Assembly (NCBI GenBank): GCA_022446905.1
Contig: JAKVBT010000005.1
Coordinates: forward strand, 593,239 to 657,238
Source of the DNA: Phycisphaerales bacterium
GTDB lineage: Bacteria; Planctomycetota; Phycisphaerae; Phycisphaerales; SM1A02
DNA length: 64,000 nt
Direction: 5' to 3'
Part shown: piece by piece, positions 44,493 to 53,726 of the stretch
How the letters are laid out: each line of letters starts with the position of its first letter
How positions within the stretch are numbered: position 1 is the first letter of the stretch
The notes under the pieces: generated by a model
Seen by the model: the letters and a program-made list of their open reading frames with translations, nothing else
Databases searched by the model: none
What the model was told of the DNA's origin: nothing
Translations under genes and position numbers: made by a program

Positions 44493-45446
44493 TTAGGCCC
44501 CAAGTCGATCCAATGCAGCCTCCAATTGGGCCAAAGAACCATTGAGATGGCGTGGATGGCCTTCTGTGCGAAGAAAGGCTGGAGCGGTTGCAGCCATGAG
44601 CACTCGGCGAATGTCAATGAGTTCTAGGGCATCTTCCTCCACCTCTAAGTCGAGTTTGCGGCGAGCTCGGGCCATTTCACGCACTGGCTTAGTTGCGTCT
44701 AGCCGATCTGGACGCGCCCAGAGTTGTCGCTCAAGAAACACGGCGTCTTCGGTCCAGTGACCGCAACGCACCTCAGCCAAATCAATCAAGATCACATCTC
44801 CGGCCTGTGCAGATGCTCGCGACATGGCATTGGCCAAATGCAAGTCCCCGTGAATCCAGTGCGAGCCATCTCGTTCGCGCCAATGCGCCACCAGCGCATC
44901 ACAGGAGCGTTGCACACGTTTCAGCGCTGCGACCCAACGTGGCTGCTTGGGCAAGGCATTTTCCCGCACGCCAGACCGTGCCCGATCCAACAGATCGACC
45001 CATGACTCGATGCGGGGGGTGGCATCTTCAACGGGCAAATCAAAGGTGACCTGCTGGAATCTTGCCGCTGCCTTGCAAATGCGTGCAATGTGATCTCGGT
45101 GCCAACGCATTCCTAGCGGACCAAAGGGAAGTTCCTCAATCACCATCCATGCAAGGTCGTAATTGCCAAGTGACTGCCCAGATGCAAAAAGATGCGGAAC
45201 CATAGCTGGAGGCGTCCCATCTGTGTTCTGGAGACGACGCGTCCAGTACAACTCTCTTGGAACCACCGGAAATTTGATCACGACCGCCCGATCGGGCTGA
45301 CCATCAAAGAGCCATTTGGCACGAGCCGTACTAGCACCACCCCGTTGCCAATCCGCCCTAAACCACGACACCCCATCGAGCCGGCCATTGCACGCCTCCT
45401 GCAACGCTGGCAGCAAGTGCCGAGCCAGGGCGGGGTCGTGCTTCAT
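44493..45446 (-). CDS. APH-family phosphotransferase (aminoglycoside/choline-kinase fold)
   Basis: 317 residues from ATG 45446; the frame extends to 45764 but would overlap the divergent HAD gene. The catalytic loop HWIHGDLHLANAM and the following VILIDLAEVRCG give the kinase HGDxHxxN and metal D motifs. RAVVIKFPVVPRELYW carries the ATP-binding lysine, and an E of MVIEELPFGPLG is in the hinge. The substrate is unknown: sugar, choline or a Kdo-like residue are all possible. Divergent from the HAD phosphatase. Confidence 0.8.
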   Translation of the reverse strand: MKHDPALARHLLPALQEACNGRLDGVSWFRADWQRGGASTARAKWLFDGQPDRAVVIKFPVVPRELYWTRRLQNTDGTPPAMVPHLFASGQSLGNYDLAWMVIEELPFGPLGMRWHRDHIARICKAAARFQQVTFDLPVEDATPRIESWVDLLDRARSGVRENALPKQPRWVAALKRVQRSCDALVAHWRERDGSHWIHGDLHLANAMSRASAQAGDVILIDLAEVRCGHWTEDAVFLERQLWARPDRLDATKPVREMARARRKLDLEVEEDALELIDIRRVLMAATAPAFLRTEGHPRHLNGSLAQLEAALDRLGA

Positions 45447-45534
45447 CCGAGAACCACCATGATGTCTGACGGTACGCCAGACGCATGCCCGTGGCAAGTG
45501 CTTTAGCCGGTTGATCTTGATACCGTCTCTATTG

Positions 45535-46428
45535 ATGGAACGACCGGATCTGCTGGTGGTGGACCTGGATGGGACGCTCCTGAATCGCCAGGGGGAGATT
45601 TCCCAAGAGAATCTCGCCGCGCTCCATAGGGCCGAGCAGGAGGGCCTACCTTTGATCGTGGCAACCGGCCGAACCGCCAGTGAATGTCGACCGATCCTTA
45701 AAGAAATCAAGGGCACGAAGGCGTTCATTGGTGCCAGTGGCTCGCTGCTGACCCATCTGGCCACCGAACAGACGATTGACCGACGTGTGATGGCCCCGAC
45801 CCTAGTTCAGCAGGTTCTTGAAACATGCCCACTTGAGGACGCTGCGATCATGCTGCTCAAAGACCATCATCAAACTGGCGTTGACTACATTGTTGTTGGT
45901 GATGCCGATCTCCACCCCGTCTCCCAATGGTGGTTTGAGGTGACAGGGGCATCCTGGCATCGCATTTCAAGGATTGAGGACGACCCACATCCCGAGCATA
46001 CGGTTCGAGCAGGGGCCGTGGGAACACCCTGCCAATTAGATCCGATGGTAGAACGCATTGATGAGGCCATGGGTAAAGCAGTACTTGCACGACACTGGGA
46101 AGCCGTCACCAGCAGCAGCCATGCAGGCACCAAAATTCACTTGCTTGAGGTCTTCCACCCTGAAGCTGACAAGTGGACCATGATTCAATCTTGGTGTGCA
46201 CACGCCAACATTGCATGCGAGCGCACTGCTGCAGTTGGGGACGGACTCAATGATGTGATGATGATTGAGCGTTCTCGGCTGGGCATTGCCATGGCCAATG
46301 CAGATCACCGGGTTCTGGCGGTCGCCGATGCAGTCACTGGAGATCATGAGGACCATGGCGTTGCTGAGCTAATCGAGGACCTTCTTGATGGCCGCTTGCA
46401 CTTAGGTATGAGCGAGCAGGTCCAATGA
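45535..46428 (+). CDS. HAD-superfamily Cof-type phosphatase
   Basis: 297 residues from ATG 45535 (MERPDLLVVDLDGTLL); an upstream in-frame codon at 45511 would add eight. HAD motif I is DLDGTLLNRQ, with VATGRT (motif II), ADKWTMIQ (motif III Lys) and GDGLNDVMMI (motif IV). The C2-type cap between ~80 and ~200 is typical of Cof/YbiV proteins that hydrolyse sugar or nucleotide phosphates. It overlaps the next gene by 4 nt. Confidence 0.88.
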   Translation: MERPDLLVVDLDGTLLNRQGEISQENLAALHRAEQEGLPLIVATGRTASECRPILKEIKGTKAFIGASGSLLTHLATEQTIDRRVMAPTLVQQVLETCPLEDAAIMLLKDHHQTGVDYIVVGDADLHPVSQWWFEVTGASWHRISRIEDDPHPEHTVRAGAVGTPCQLDPMVERIDEAMGKAVLARHWEAVTSSSHAGTKIHLLEVFHPEADKWTMIQSWCAHANIACERTAAVGDGLNDVMMIERSRLGIAMANADHRVLAVADAVTGDHEDHGVAELIEDLLDGRLHLGMSEQVQ

Positions 46429-49400
46429 GCAACGCCCAACATCTCTTTGAACACCAGGGGCAGGCACGCCTCTCAGCTTGTTACAGCATTCTCAAGGCTG
46501 TTCTTGAGTGCCAGGCCCATGTCTCACGCTTCATCGTGAGTCGATCCGAAAGTACCCGGCCACTGGTTGAACTGCTTGAACAGGGATCACTCCGCGAGTT
46601 GTTCCGACGCCATCAACTTGTGCATCATGTTGTTGATGATGCCGGCAGGGCTGCCACACTGGCTCGCTGGGAAGCAAGAGAGGGGCGACGCGTCGTAGCG
46701 CTGCTCACTGGACCTACTGTGCCGTCGAGCATGCTCGCGCTTGAGGCGGCAGCAGCAAATCCATTTGAGGACGTTGAAGCCCTCAGTTGCATCGTTGAGG
46801 ACAGTGGAGTCGCACGGGACCTGCGCAGCCGCGTCATGTCCATGGGCCTTGTTCAGATCGAGGCCACAGGTGTGCCACATCTGCGCGAGTCAGTTGACCA
46901 CGCACTCCGACTGAGTCGAGCAGCCAAAAGACCAGCAATCATCGTCGCAGAGCGCACTATTTTGCGGAGCGCAGCAACGCTTGAACTGTTTCCCAACCAT
47001 GCCGGGGAAGGTCCACCCGCCGGACTACCTCGACGACGCGGCGTTCGTGGAGAAGAGGGGGGTGATGCGCTTCGGCTTGCCCGCCGCCTTGAACTGAATA
47101 CCAGTCGCGCCATGCCAAGCCCGGGGGAACGAGCAAGCGTGGGCGTCATCACAGTGGGCCGCGCTGACCGTTCGATCCGAAGATTGGAGTCGATGCTGGA
47201 CCTTGTTGGCCGCATTCCCTCCCTTCATATGGGCCTCACATCTCCCATTGATGATGCGGCCATTACCCGTCTTCTTGAACGGTGTCAGCAGGTGGTCGTC
47301 ATTGAACCTCGTGGGCGCAATGTGGAATGGCGGACAATGGAACTGGCCCAACAAATGCATGAAGATGGTGGCAATGCGCCCTCGATCTGGGGTGGCCGAC
47401 TTCCAAATGGCGGAGGCATTGATGGACAAGCGCATCCTTCGCAACTTGCGCGACTTCTCAGTCCATTTTTACTACCCCTGATGGGCGATCGATCCCTTGA
47501 GCAAGCACTTGCTGTGCTGCCTGATCCATTGCCATGGCAACCCAGTCCACCACTCCTTGGAATGGCTGGGCAACACGTCGCGATCCAGGCACTTCTGCTC
47601 GATGTGATCGAGAACGTCCCAGAGGCGGAGGAAGACGCCACTCCTGATGAACAAGCACCGACAGATGAGCAGCCGATTCGCTGGTTTGTCGACGGCGTCT
47701 GGACTGGGCCGACTGATGGGCGAACAGTCCATGCAGAAATCTGGACAGAACCAAACTTTCGCCGCAGTGGAGCCGCAGCGGTGCGACAAGCAGCAAAGGA
47801 TGGCGGCACCTGGCTGATGCTGATCTCGGCAGGTGCACAGGCACCTGATCTTGAACGCTTGGTGATCGGCATGACTCCATCCAGCGACACTCACCGACCA
47901 CGCATCATGCGACGCTGGATGGATGACGCAGGCGATATTCGCCGGCTCATTCGTGATGGAGCGCTATACCCAGGGCTGACGGTTCTGATCGTTGAGGATG
48001 GCCCCGAGCCCCGGTACGACACGCACGCTATGGAACGCCATCTTCGCGAGATTGATGTCACTGGGTACGAGGCCATGCAGCGATTAACTTGGCCAGCAGA
48101 CCGAGCCTGCGTCATTCGGCAGCCTGCAGATCAAATGCAAGCAGATCTTCGGGCAGTGCATGAGGCAGTCGGAGCCACGACTCATTTTTCGAGCGAGATG
48201 CTGGCATGGCGATGGCCGCCTCGGCTTGGAGCACGGGTCGAGCCGCTGGTCGAACAAGTTGTTGTGCGCCGCCAATCGGCCCCAACCCGAGGTATTCGCA
48301 GCCACGAATTACCAGCGCAGCCTGCATTTCTCCATGCAGACCAACCAACATGGTGTGCCCATCTTGCGGGGGTACGTGGTGATGATGGAGGCATCGCAAC
48401 AGCCACCCTCATGCTCGCAGCGGTACACATGGGATATCACGCCGAGTCGACTGCCGACCCAACTCCTATCGGCGCAGGTCGTCGCCAATGGGCCCAGGTC
48501 GTGTTTTCTCGACCCCGATCTACTGAGGAACGACGGGGGGCACCTCCGGTTGTGCCATGGGGAGAAGCTGATCTGCTCTTAGGCTATGACGGCAACGCGG
48601 TGATGCAGGCTGTGAATCCATCTGGAGATCTTCGAGCCGCCTCTAAGCAACATACGTGCATGGTCGTCAATAGCGGTCGATTCAGTGATGATCCTGAAAG
48701 CCCTTCAGATGACGTACAAGACGTCGATTCGCTCACTGAGTATCTCCAATCCAATACAGCACCTACACAGCTTGTAGTTGCTGATGTATGCGCCGCTTGT
48801 CGCTTTCACTTTCACAACGAGCGACTTGCTGATCTCGTGCTGATTGGCATCGCATGGCAATCAGGATGGATGCCGATCACCTTGGACGCACTACAACTGG
48901 CTTTCAATGAGTTGGAAGGGCAGGGCCTAGCCCGAATCGGTGAAGCGTTTGATTTCGGCCGCTCTGCTGCCCATGACCCAACGATTCTGCAGACAAGCAA
49001 GATTGATCCGGCGTCTGATACACCATCTCGGGCTGCTCGCCGCTATCGCCTCCTCCTTGCCAAGAGTCGATTTGCCGGTGTCGATCGCGCCGCCCGCTTC
49101 CGCAGACTGACTCGACGGGTGATCGATGAGGTTCCAGGATTGGCTGAAACTCAACTCGGCCGCGCAGCCCACCGGGACATGCTTATCGCCCTAAGAAGGT
49201 GTGTCACCTGGGGCGGGTTTGATCTTGCTGAAAGATGGGCCGACACGATCATTCGCCTCTACGAGGCTGATCGCGCAGATACCGGACGAGCATTGACCCG
49301 CGCAGCCATCTTGGCATTGGCAGAGGCCACACTGATTCGCGATGCCATCTATGTCGCATCCATGGCCATCAGTCCTGACCATCGCCGACAGACTCGACGT

Positions 49401-49763
49401 CGACTCAATGTGCGACTTGGCCGCGGCGATCGGCTCTCGACTCGATATCTCACCCGATTGGAATTGACCTTCGCTCTCTGGAGATTCCGACTTGACCTGC
49501 GGACCAGCGACTGGATCGCTCAATTTCTTGCTCTCCTTCGTTATGTCATTCCGCACCGCTGGCGCGGCCGTCGGCGTGACCGCCACATCCGCCAAATCGT
49601 TGAAACAACTGTGATGCGAGCGACCAATGATGGGCCCGACAACTATGAGATCAATCGAAGCATTCTTGAGCGGCTCCATGAACTGAGCCTAGAAGGACGA
49701 CTGCGCCGAATGTCCCCAGCAACGCTCGAAGAGGAACTTGAATCGCTTCGTCAGGCTGAGTGA
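46425..49763 (+). CDS. Giant protein resembling fused indolepyruvate:ferredoxin oxidoreductase without cofactor motifs
   Basis: 1112 residues. Segment 1-190 follows the TPP-pyrimidine domain of IorA (VVALLTGPTVPSSMLALEAA; SRAAKRPAIIVAERTI). ~240-310 resembles its linker domain (RCQQVVVIEPRG). ~645-790 resembles the gamma/IorB domain: GVRGDDGGIATATLMLAAVHMGY, then EADLLLGYDGNAVMQAVNPSG, where true enzymes have GVGGQGVLTASR and DVLLGFE. The region ~870-1112 recalls the DUF6537-like tail. I see no TPP-binding GDG-N motif and no ferredoxin CxxCxxC clusters, so ordinary catalysis is unlikely. It overlaps the HAD gene by 4 nt. Function unknown; a degenerate or repurposed oxidoreductase is my inference. 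Confidence 0.5.
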   Translation: MSNAQHLFEHQGQARLSACYSILKAVLECQAHVSRFIVSRSESTRPLVELLEQGSLRELFRRHQLVHHVVDDAGRAATLARWEAREGRRVVALLTGPTVPSSMLALEAAAANPFEDVEALSCIVEDSGVARDLRSRVMSMGLVQIEATGVPHLRESVDHALRLSRAAKRPAIIVAERTILRSAATLELFPNHAGEGPPAGLPRRRGVRGEEGGDALRLARRLELNTSRAMPSPGERASVGVITVGRADRSIRRLESMLDLVGRIPSLHMGLTSPIDDAAITRLLERCQQVVVIEPRGRNVEWRTMELAQQMHEDGGNAPSIWGGRLPNGGGIDGQAHPSQLARLLSPFLLPLMGDRSLEQALAVLPDPLPWQPSPPLLGMAGQHVAIQALLLDVIENVPEAEEDATPDEQAPTDEQPIRWFVDGVWTGPTDGRTVHAEIWTEPNFRRSGAAAVRQAAKDGGTWLMLISAGAQAPDLERLVIGMTPSSDTHRPRIMRRWMDDAGDIRRLIRDGALYPGLTVLIVEDGPEPRYDTHAMERHLREIDVTGYEAMQRLTWPADRACVIRQPADQMQADLRAVHEAVGATTHFSSEMLAWRWPPRLGARVEPLVEQVVVRRQSAPTRGIRSHELPAQPAFLHADQPTWCAHLAGVRGDDGGIATATLMLAAVHMGYHAESTADPTPIGAGRRQWAQVVFSRPRSTEERRGAPPVVPWGEADLLLGYDGNAVMQAVNPSGDLRAASKQHTCMVVNSGRFSDDPESPSDDVQDVDSLTEYLQSNTAPTQLVVADVCAACRFHFHNERLADLVLIGIAWQSGWMPITLDALQLAFNELEGQGLARIGEAFDFGRSAAHDPTILQTSKIDPASDTPSRAARRYRLLLAKSRFAGVDRAARFRRLTRRVIDEVPGLAETQLGRAAHRDMLIALRRCVTWGGFDLAERWADTIIRLYEADRADTGRALTRAAILALAEATLIRDAIYVASMAISPDHRRQTRRRLNVRLGRGDRLSTRYLTRLELTFALWRFRLDLRTSDWIAQFLALLRYVIPHRWRGRRRDRHIRQIVETTVMRATNDGPDNYEINRSILERLHELSLEGRLRRMSPATLEEELESLRQAE

Positions 49764-50818
49764 CGGGCCTCATGCCGCAATTGTCCACATGCGGCAGATA
49801 TATCTCGCCCGCGACTTGCGCGAATGTGGACGTTCACATGCCGACGTCGCAGTTCCGCTTGAAAGGCCAGAACATCCTCGTCTAACGGACGCTTAAATTC
49901 CAGACCTTCAACCTCGTTGTAGCGAATGAGATTGACATTGGCACGAATGGTCTGAGCGATTTCTGCTAACTGAGATGCATGCATGAGTCGATCATTAACT
50001 TCGCGCAGCAGCAGATACTCCAAGGTGATCTCACGCCCAGTCTGATCAAAGTAGACACCACAGGCCTCAATGAGTTCATCAATAGTTGCATGAGACGCCC
50101 ATGGAATCAGTGATTGCCGAATGGCATCATCCGGGGCATGAAGACTCAGAGCCAAGGTAACGGGAAGATGGAACCCTGCCAAACGTCGGATGGCCTCCGG
50201 AAGCCCGACGGTCGAAACCGTGATGCGTCGAGCACTGATACCAAGACCCCATGGCGCGTTGAGCGTTTCGATTGCGCCAGTGACTGCGCTGTAATTCGCT
50301 AGTGGCTCGCCCATACCCATGAATACGATATTGGTAACTCGTCCCATGCCCAGACGCCCAAGACGATGCGCTTGTTCAACAATCTGACCCCGGCGCAGAT
50401 TGCCATCTAAACCGCCGAGCCCCGAAGCGCAGAATCGACAACCCACCGGGCATCCCACCTGGCTCGACAGGCATGCTGTGCGTCGCTGTCCAGATGGAAT
50501 CAGAACAGTTTCAGTACGCGGCGCCTCCCCGGCAATTGCCAAGGATGTTGATTGCGCCGGCCATTCGATCAGCAACTTACGTGTGTCATCTGAGGCAATC
50601 TGCGCCTGCACTTCATGGCCGGAGTCGATCTGCATGGACTGGGAAACCAGCTGCCGATGAGATAGAGAAACATTGGTCCACTCCAGTGGATTCACCACAC
50701 CCTTGACATAAACCCAGTCAAGAAATTGATCCGCTGCATACCCAGGAAGTCCCTGAGACAAGCACCATTGCTCAAGTTCGACAGGGGTGTAGTCGAAGAA
50801 GCTCTTGTGGCTGCTCAC
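49751..50818 (-). CDS. rlmN: 23S rRNA (adenine2503-C2)-methyltransferase
   Basis: 355 residues. Radical-SAM enzyme that methylates A2503 of 23S rRNA (and A37 of some tRNAs). The cluster motif CPVGCRFCASG (CxxxCxxC) is present, then GMGEPLANY, ISARRITVSTVG, LALSLHAPDD and RYNEVEGLEFKRP. The C-terminal RGRDISAACGQL supplies the second catalytic cysteine. Overlaps ispH by 4 nt and the convergent giant protein by 13 nt. Confidence 0.97.
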   Translation of the reverse strand: MSSHKSFFDYTPVELEQWCLSQGLPGYAADQFLDWVYVKGVVNPLEWTNVSLSHRQLVSQSMQIDSGHEVQAQIASDDTRKLLIEWPAQSTSLAIAGEAPRTETVLIPSGQRRTACLSSQVGCPVGCRFCASGLGGLDGNLRRGQIVEQAHRLGRLGMGRVTNIVFMGMGEPLANYSAVTGAIETLNAPWGLGISARRITVSTVGLPEAIRRLAGFHLPVTLALSLHAPDDAIRQSLIPWASHATIDELIEACGVYFDQTGREITLEYLLLREVNDRLMHASQLAEIAQTIRANVNLIRYNEVEGLEFKRPLDEDVLAFQAELRRRHVNVHIRASRGRDISAACGQLRHEARHSA

Positions 50819-51873
50819 GAAGTGGAGCCCACCGTCAGGTCTACGGTTCGATGGGCAATGCCCTTGGACTGAAGGAATGCCGCAGTTGAGGCAATATTGT
50901 CCATGGTGATGCGACGGCCCGCGGGATCTACATCCCGAGATCGCATGAACTTCTTCAGTGATCCAGGCAGACCAAATTCGACGGATTCATTAAAAACATC
51001 CCACTGCTCAACTTCGCCACCGTGCTCATCAACAAGACTGAGAATCAGGCTTTGCACAAGGTCCTCAGGAGCGCTGGCACCAGCAGTTACCAGTACAGTT
51101 TCGACGCCAGCAAGATCGGACGCGTTCAGTTCAGAGGCGTCATCAACCAGAATTGACCTGGTCCCTCTCGCCTCCGCAAGTTCGCGCAATCGCTGCGAGT
51201 TTGAACTGTTCTGAGATCCAACGACAATGACCAGATCACATTCACTTGCCAATTGACGAACCGCATGTTGTCGATTCGTGGTGGCGTAGCAGATGTCGTC
51301 ACTCGGAGGTTCATTAATCGCCGGAAAAGCCTCCTTGAGTGCTCGAATAAGCACCGAGGCATCGTCCATACTAAGTGTTGTCTGAGTGAGGAACACTAGT
51401 TTCTCAGGATCGTCGATCTGAAGGCTTGAGATACTTTCTACTGTGTCGACGATTTGAATCGAGTCCGGCGCTTCGCCACGCGTACCAATGACTTCCTGAT
51501 GATCCTCATGCCCGATGAGAAGAATTTGCCACCCACGCTGAGCGTAGCGAATGGCCTCTGCATGCACCTTGGTCACCAAGGGGCACGTGGCGTCAATGGC
51601 TGCAAGTGCTCGCTCTTGGGCGTGACGTCGAACTTCTGGGCTAACACCATGGGCACTAAAAACAACGATGGAACCTTCTGGCACCTCGTCCAATGACTCA
51701 ACAAACACGACCCCACGGTCACGGAAGCGTCGGACAACGTGCTGATTATGAACGATCTCGTGAAAGACGTAGATTGGCTCATCGTCAACGATATCGAGCA
51801 GTTGATCTACGACATCAATCGCCATATAGACGCCGGCACAGAACCCTCGGGGATTGGCGAGCATGATCCGCAT
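50815..51873 (-). CDS. ispH: 4-hydroxy-3-methylbut-2-enyl diphosphate reductase
   Basis: 352 residues. The last enzyme of the MEP isoprenoid pathway, making IPP and DMAPP. The three [4Fe-4S] cysteines lie in ANPRGFCAGV, DATCPLVTKVH and DDICYATTNRQ. FSAHGVSPEVR and VGSQNSSNSQRL are also diagnostic. It is about 35 residues longer than E. coli IspH, with a C-terminal extension. Co-oriented with rlmN and 52 nt divergent from hpnC, a functional link because IPP feeds squalene. Confidence 0.97.
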   Translation of the reverse strand: MRIMLANPRGFCAGVYMAIDVVDQLLDIVDDEPIYVFHEIVHNQHVVRRFRDRGVVFVESLDEVPEGSIVVFSAHGVSPEVRRHAQERALAAIDATCPLVTKVHAEAIRYAQRGWQILLIGHEDHQEVIGTRGEAPDSIQIVDTVESISSLQIDDPEKLVFLTQTTLSMDDASVLIRALKEAFPAINEPPSDDICYATTNRQHAVRQLASECDLVIVVGSQNSSNSQRLRELAEARGTRSILVDDASELNASDLAGVETVLVTAGASAPEDLVQSLILSLVDEHGGEVEQWDVFNESVEFGLPGSLKKFMRSRDVDPAGRRITMDNIASTAAFLQSKGIAHRTVDLTVGSTS

Positions 51874-51924
51874 GATGACGCATCAACCTCCTACAAAGAG
51901 GCCCCATGATAGCCTGCAGATCCC

Positions 51925-52863
51925 ATGTCCGAAGGCATTGTCTCGCAACTTGATCGATGGGGACCTGGCCACTCCAGCATATGTGGCTCTGCTGATGCGG
52001 CCGCCTACTGCCGTGCGCTGACGCTCGGACGCTATGAGAACTTCAGCGTGCTCAGCAGACTGGTACCGAAACACCTCGAAGATGGCGTGTGCGCTGTGTA
52101 CGCATTCTGCCGATGGGCAGATGATCTCGGAGATGAGATCGCTGATCCTGAAGAGGCAAAGTCACTTCTCGACTGGTGGCGGGCACAACTCGAATCATGC
52201 TTCCAAGGAAACGCATCTCATCCGGTGTACGTCGCTTTGCAGCCGGTGATTGAACAATACAAACTTGATTCCACCGAGTTCCACCATCTGATTGATGCCT
52301 TTGTTCAAGACCAGCACATCAACCGCTACCAAACATGGGGCCAAGTTGTTGACTACTGCACACGCAGTGCTGACCCCGTTGGCCGACTCGTACTGCGACT
52401 TTGCAAAGCAGATCGATCCAAAGAGCAGCTGTCCTGGAGCGACGCTGTTTGCACCGGCCTGCAACTGGCGAATCACTGGCAAGACGTTCAGCGTGATTTG
52501 CTCGAACGCAATCGGATCTATCTACCAATGGAGGATTCGGGCATCGATGATTTCGAATCTCGACTCATCGCCACGGTTCAAATGGGACATGCACCAGACC
52601 CCACATTTCTTGACTCCTATCGATCCTTCATTCGTACGCTAGTACATCGAACACGGCCACTGCTTGAGCAGGCGCAACAGCTATCAGCATCACTGGAACC
52701 TGATGTCCGACCGATGATCAGTCTTTTTGCCCAAGGTGGCTGGGCAGTGCTTGATTTAATCGAACAATCAAACTGCGAAACGGCCCTCTATCGGGTGCGC
52801 ATTTCAAAACTTCGAAAAGCGTGGTTGGTCTGGCAAGCGACGCGGCAGAGGAAAGCGTCATGA
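51925..52863 (+). CDS. hpnC: Squalene synthesis protein HpnC (hydroxysqualene synthase-type partner)
   Basis: 312 residues. First of hpnC-hpnD-hpnE; HpnC converts presqualene diphosphate to hydroxysqualene. ENFSVLSRLVPKHL and VYAFCRWADDLGDE (first Asp-rich motif) are typical. The second motif is the weaker LANHWQDVQRDL. Fold is the all-alpha isoprenoid synthase. hpnD overlaps by 4 nt. Sits head-to-head with ispH. Confidence 0.93.
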   Translation: MSEGIVSQLDRWGPGHSSICGSADAAAYCRALTLGRYENFSVLSRLVPKHLEDGVCAVYAFCRWADDLGDEIADPEEAKSLLDWWRAQLESCFQGNASHPVYVALQPVIEQYKLDSTEFHHLIDAFVQDQHINRYQTWGQVVDYCTRSADPVGRLVLRLCKADRSKEQLSWSDAVCTGLQLANHWQDVQRDLLERNRIYLPMEDSGIDDFESRLIATVQMGHAPDPTFLDSYRSFIRTLVHRTRPLLEQAQQLSASLEPDVRPMISLFAQGGWAVLDLIEQSNCETALYRVRISKLRKAWLVWQATRQRKAS

Positions 52864-53726
52864 CCAGGAGCAGAACGCCTGAGCAGGCACTGCAATGGTG
52901 CCGCGATTTGGTCAAACAGCGAGCCGGCAACTTTTTCTGGGGGCTGCGCATGCTGCCCGAGCCAAAACGAAGTGGGCTGTTTGCACTCTACGCTTGGATG
53001 CGTGATGCCGATGACATTGCTGACAGTGATACTGAGATACCTATCGCTACCGACCACCTAAATTTGTTTGCTGCTAACACTGCAACGCTATTTGATGGTG
53101 GCTCGAGACCGGAGGGGCCGATGTGGGAGGGCATTGCATGGGCAGTCAATGAATTTGACCTCCCCCGCAAACCCTTTGATGACATGATTGAGGGCCAGCG
53201 TCACGATCTTGAGCAGCGATGTATTGAGACCGCCGAAGATTTGCTCGAGTATTGCAGGTGCGTCGCGTCGACTGTTGGTGAGTTGTGTATTCAAATCTGG
53301 GGATATGCTGATGCAGAAGCACCTCAGTTGGCCGTGCAGCGCGGCATTGCACTCCAACTCACGAATATTCTTCGGGATGTTGGCGAGGATCTCGAACGTG
53401 GCCGTTGTTATTTGCCATCCCAGGATCTGCAACACGCCGGCCTGTCAGTTGAGGACTTGGCAACATGGGACAAACCAAAGGCATGCGAACAATTGACCCG
53501 AAATTGGATTCATCAGGCGGATGCTTACTATCAGTCCTCAGCACCACTGGACAAAATGATCAGCCGTGACTGCCGCCCAACACTGCAAGCCATGACTGGG
53601 ATTTATCATGCATTACTTCGCCGATTAGCTGCCAGGCCAAGCAGAAGCGTCCTTGGACCGCGGGCTCGGTTGTCAATGCTCGGCAAGCTCAGTATTGCCC
53701 TGCGGGCACGGGCAGGGGCCAGATGA
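52860..53726 (+). CDS. hpnD: Presqualene diphosphate synthase HpnD
   Basis: 288 residues from ATG 52860 (overlapping the hpnC stop as ATGA); the longer frame from 52821 is within hpnC. It condenses two farnesyl diphosphates into presqualene diphosphate. It has NFFWGLRMLPEPKRSGLFAL, WMRDADDIADSD (first Asp motif) and LTNILRDVGEDLERGRCYLP (second motif, DxxxD). It is a phytoene/squalene synthase family member. Overlaps hpnE by 4 nt. Confidence 0.95.
   Translation: MTRSRTPEQALQWCRDLVKQRAGNFFWGLRMLPEPKRSGLFALYAWMRDADDIADSDTEIPIATDHLNLFAANTATLFDGGSRPEGPMWEGIAWAVNEFDLPRKPFDDMIEGQRHDLEQRCIETAEDLLEYCRCVASTVGELCIQIWGYADAEAPQLAVQRGIALQLTNILRDVGEDLERGRCYLPSQDLQHAGLSVEDLATWDKPKACEQLTRNWIHQADAYYQSSAPLDKMISRDCRPTLQAMTGIYHALLRRLAARPSRSVLGPRARLSMLGKLSIALRARAGAR

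Noticed and set aside
45447-45764. N-terminal extension of the APH-like kinase frame
   Set aside because: It would overlap the start of the HAD phosphatase gene on the other strand; the kinase fold begins after 45446.
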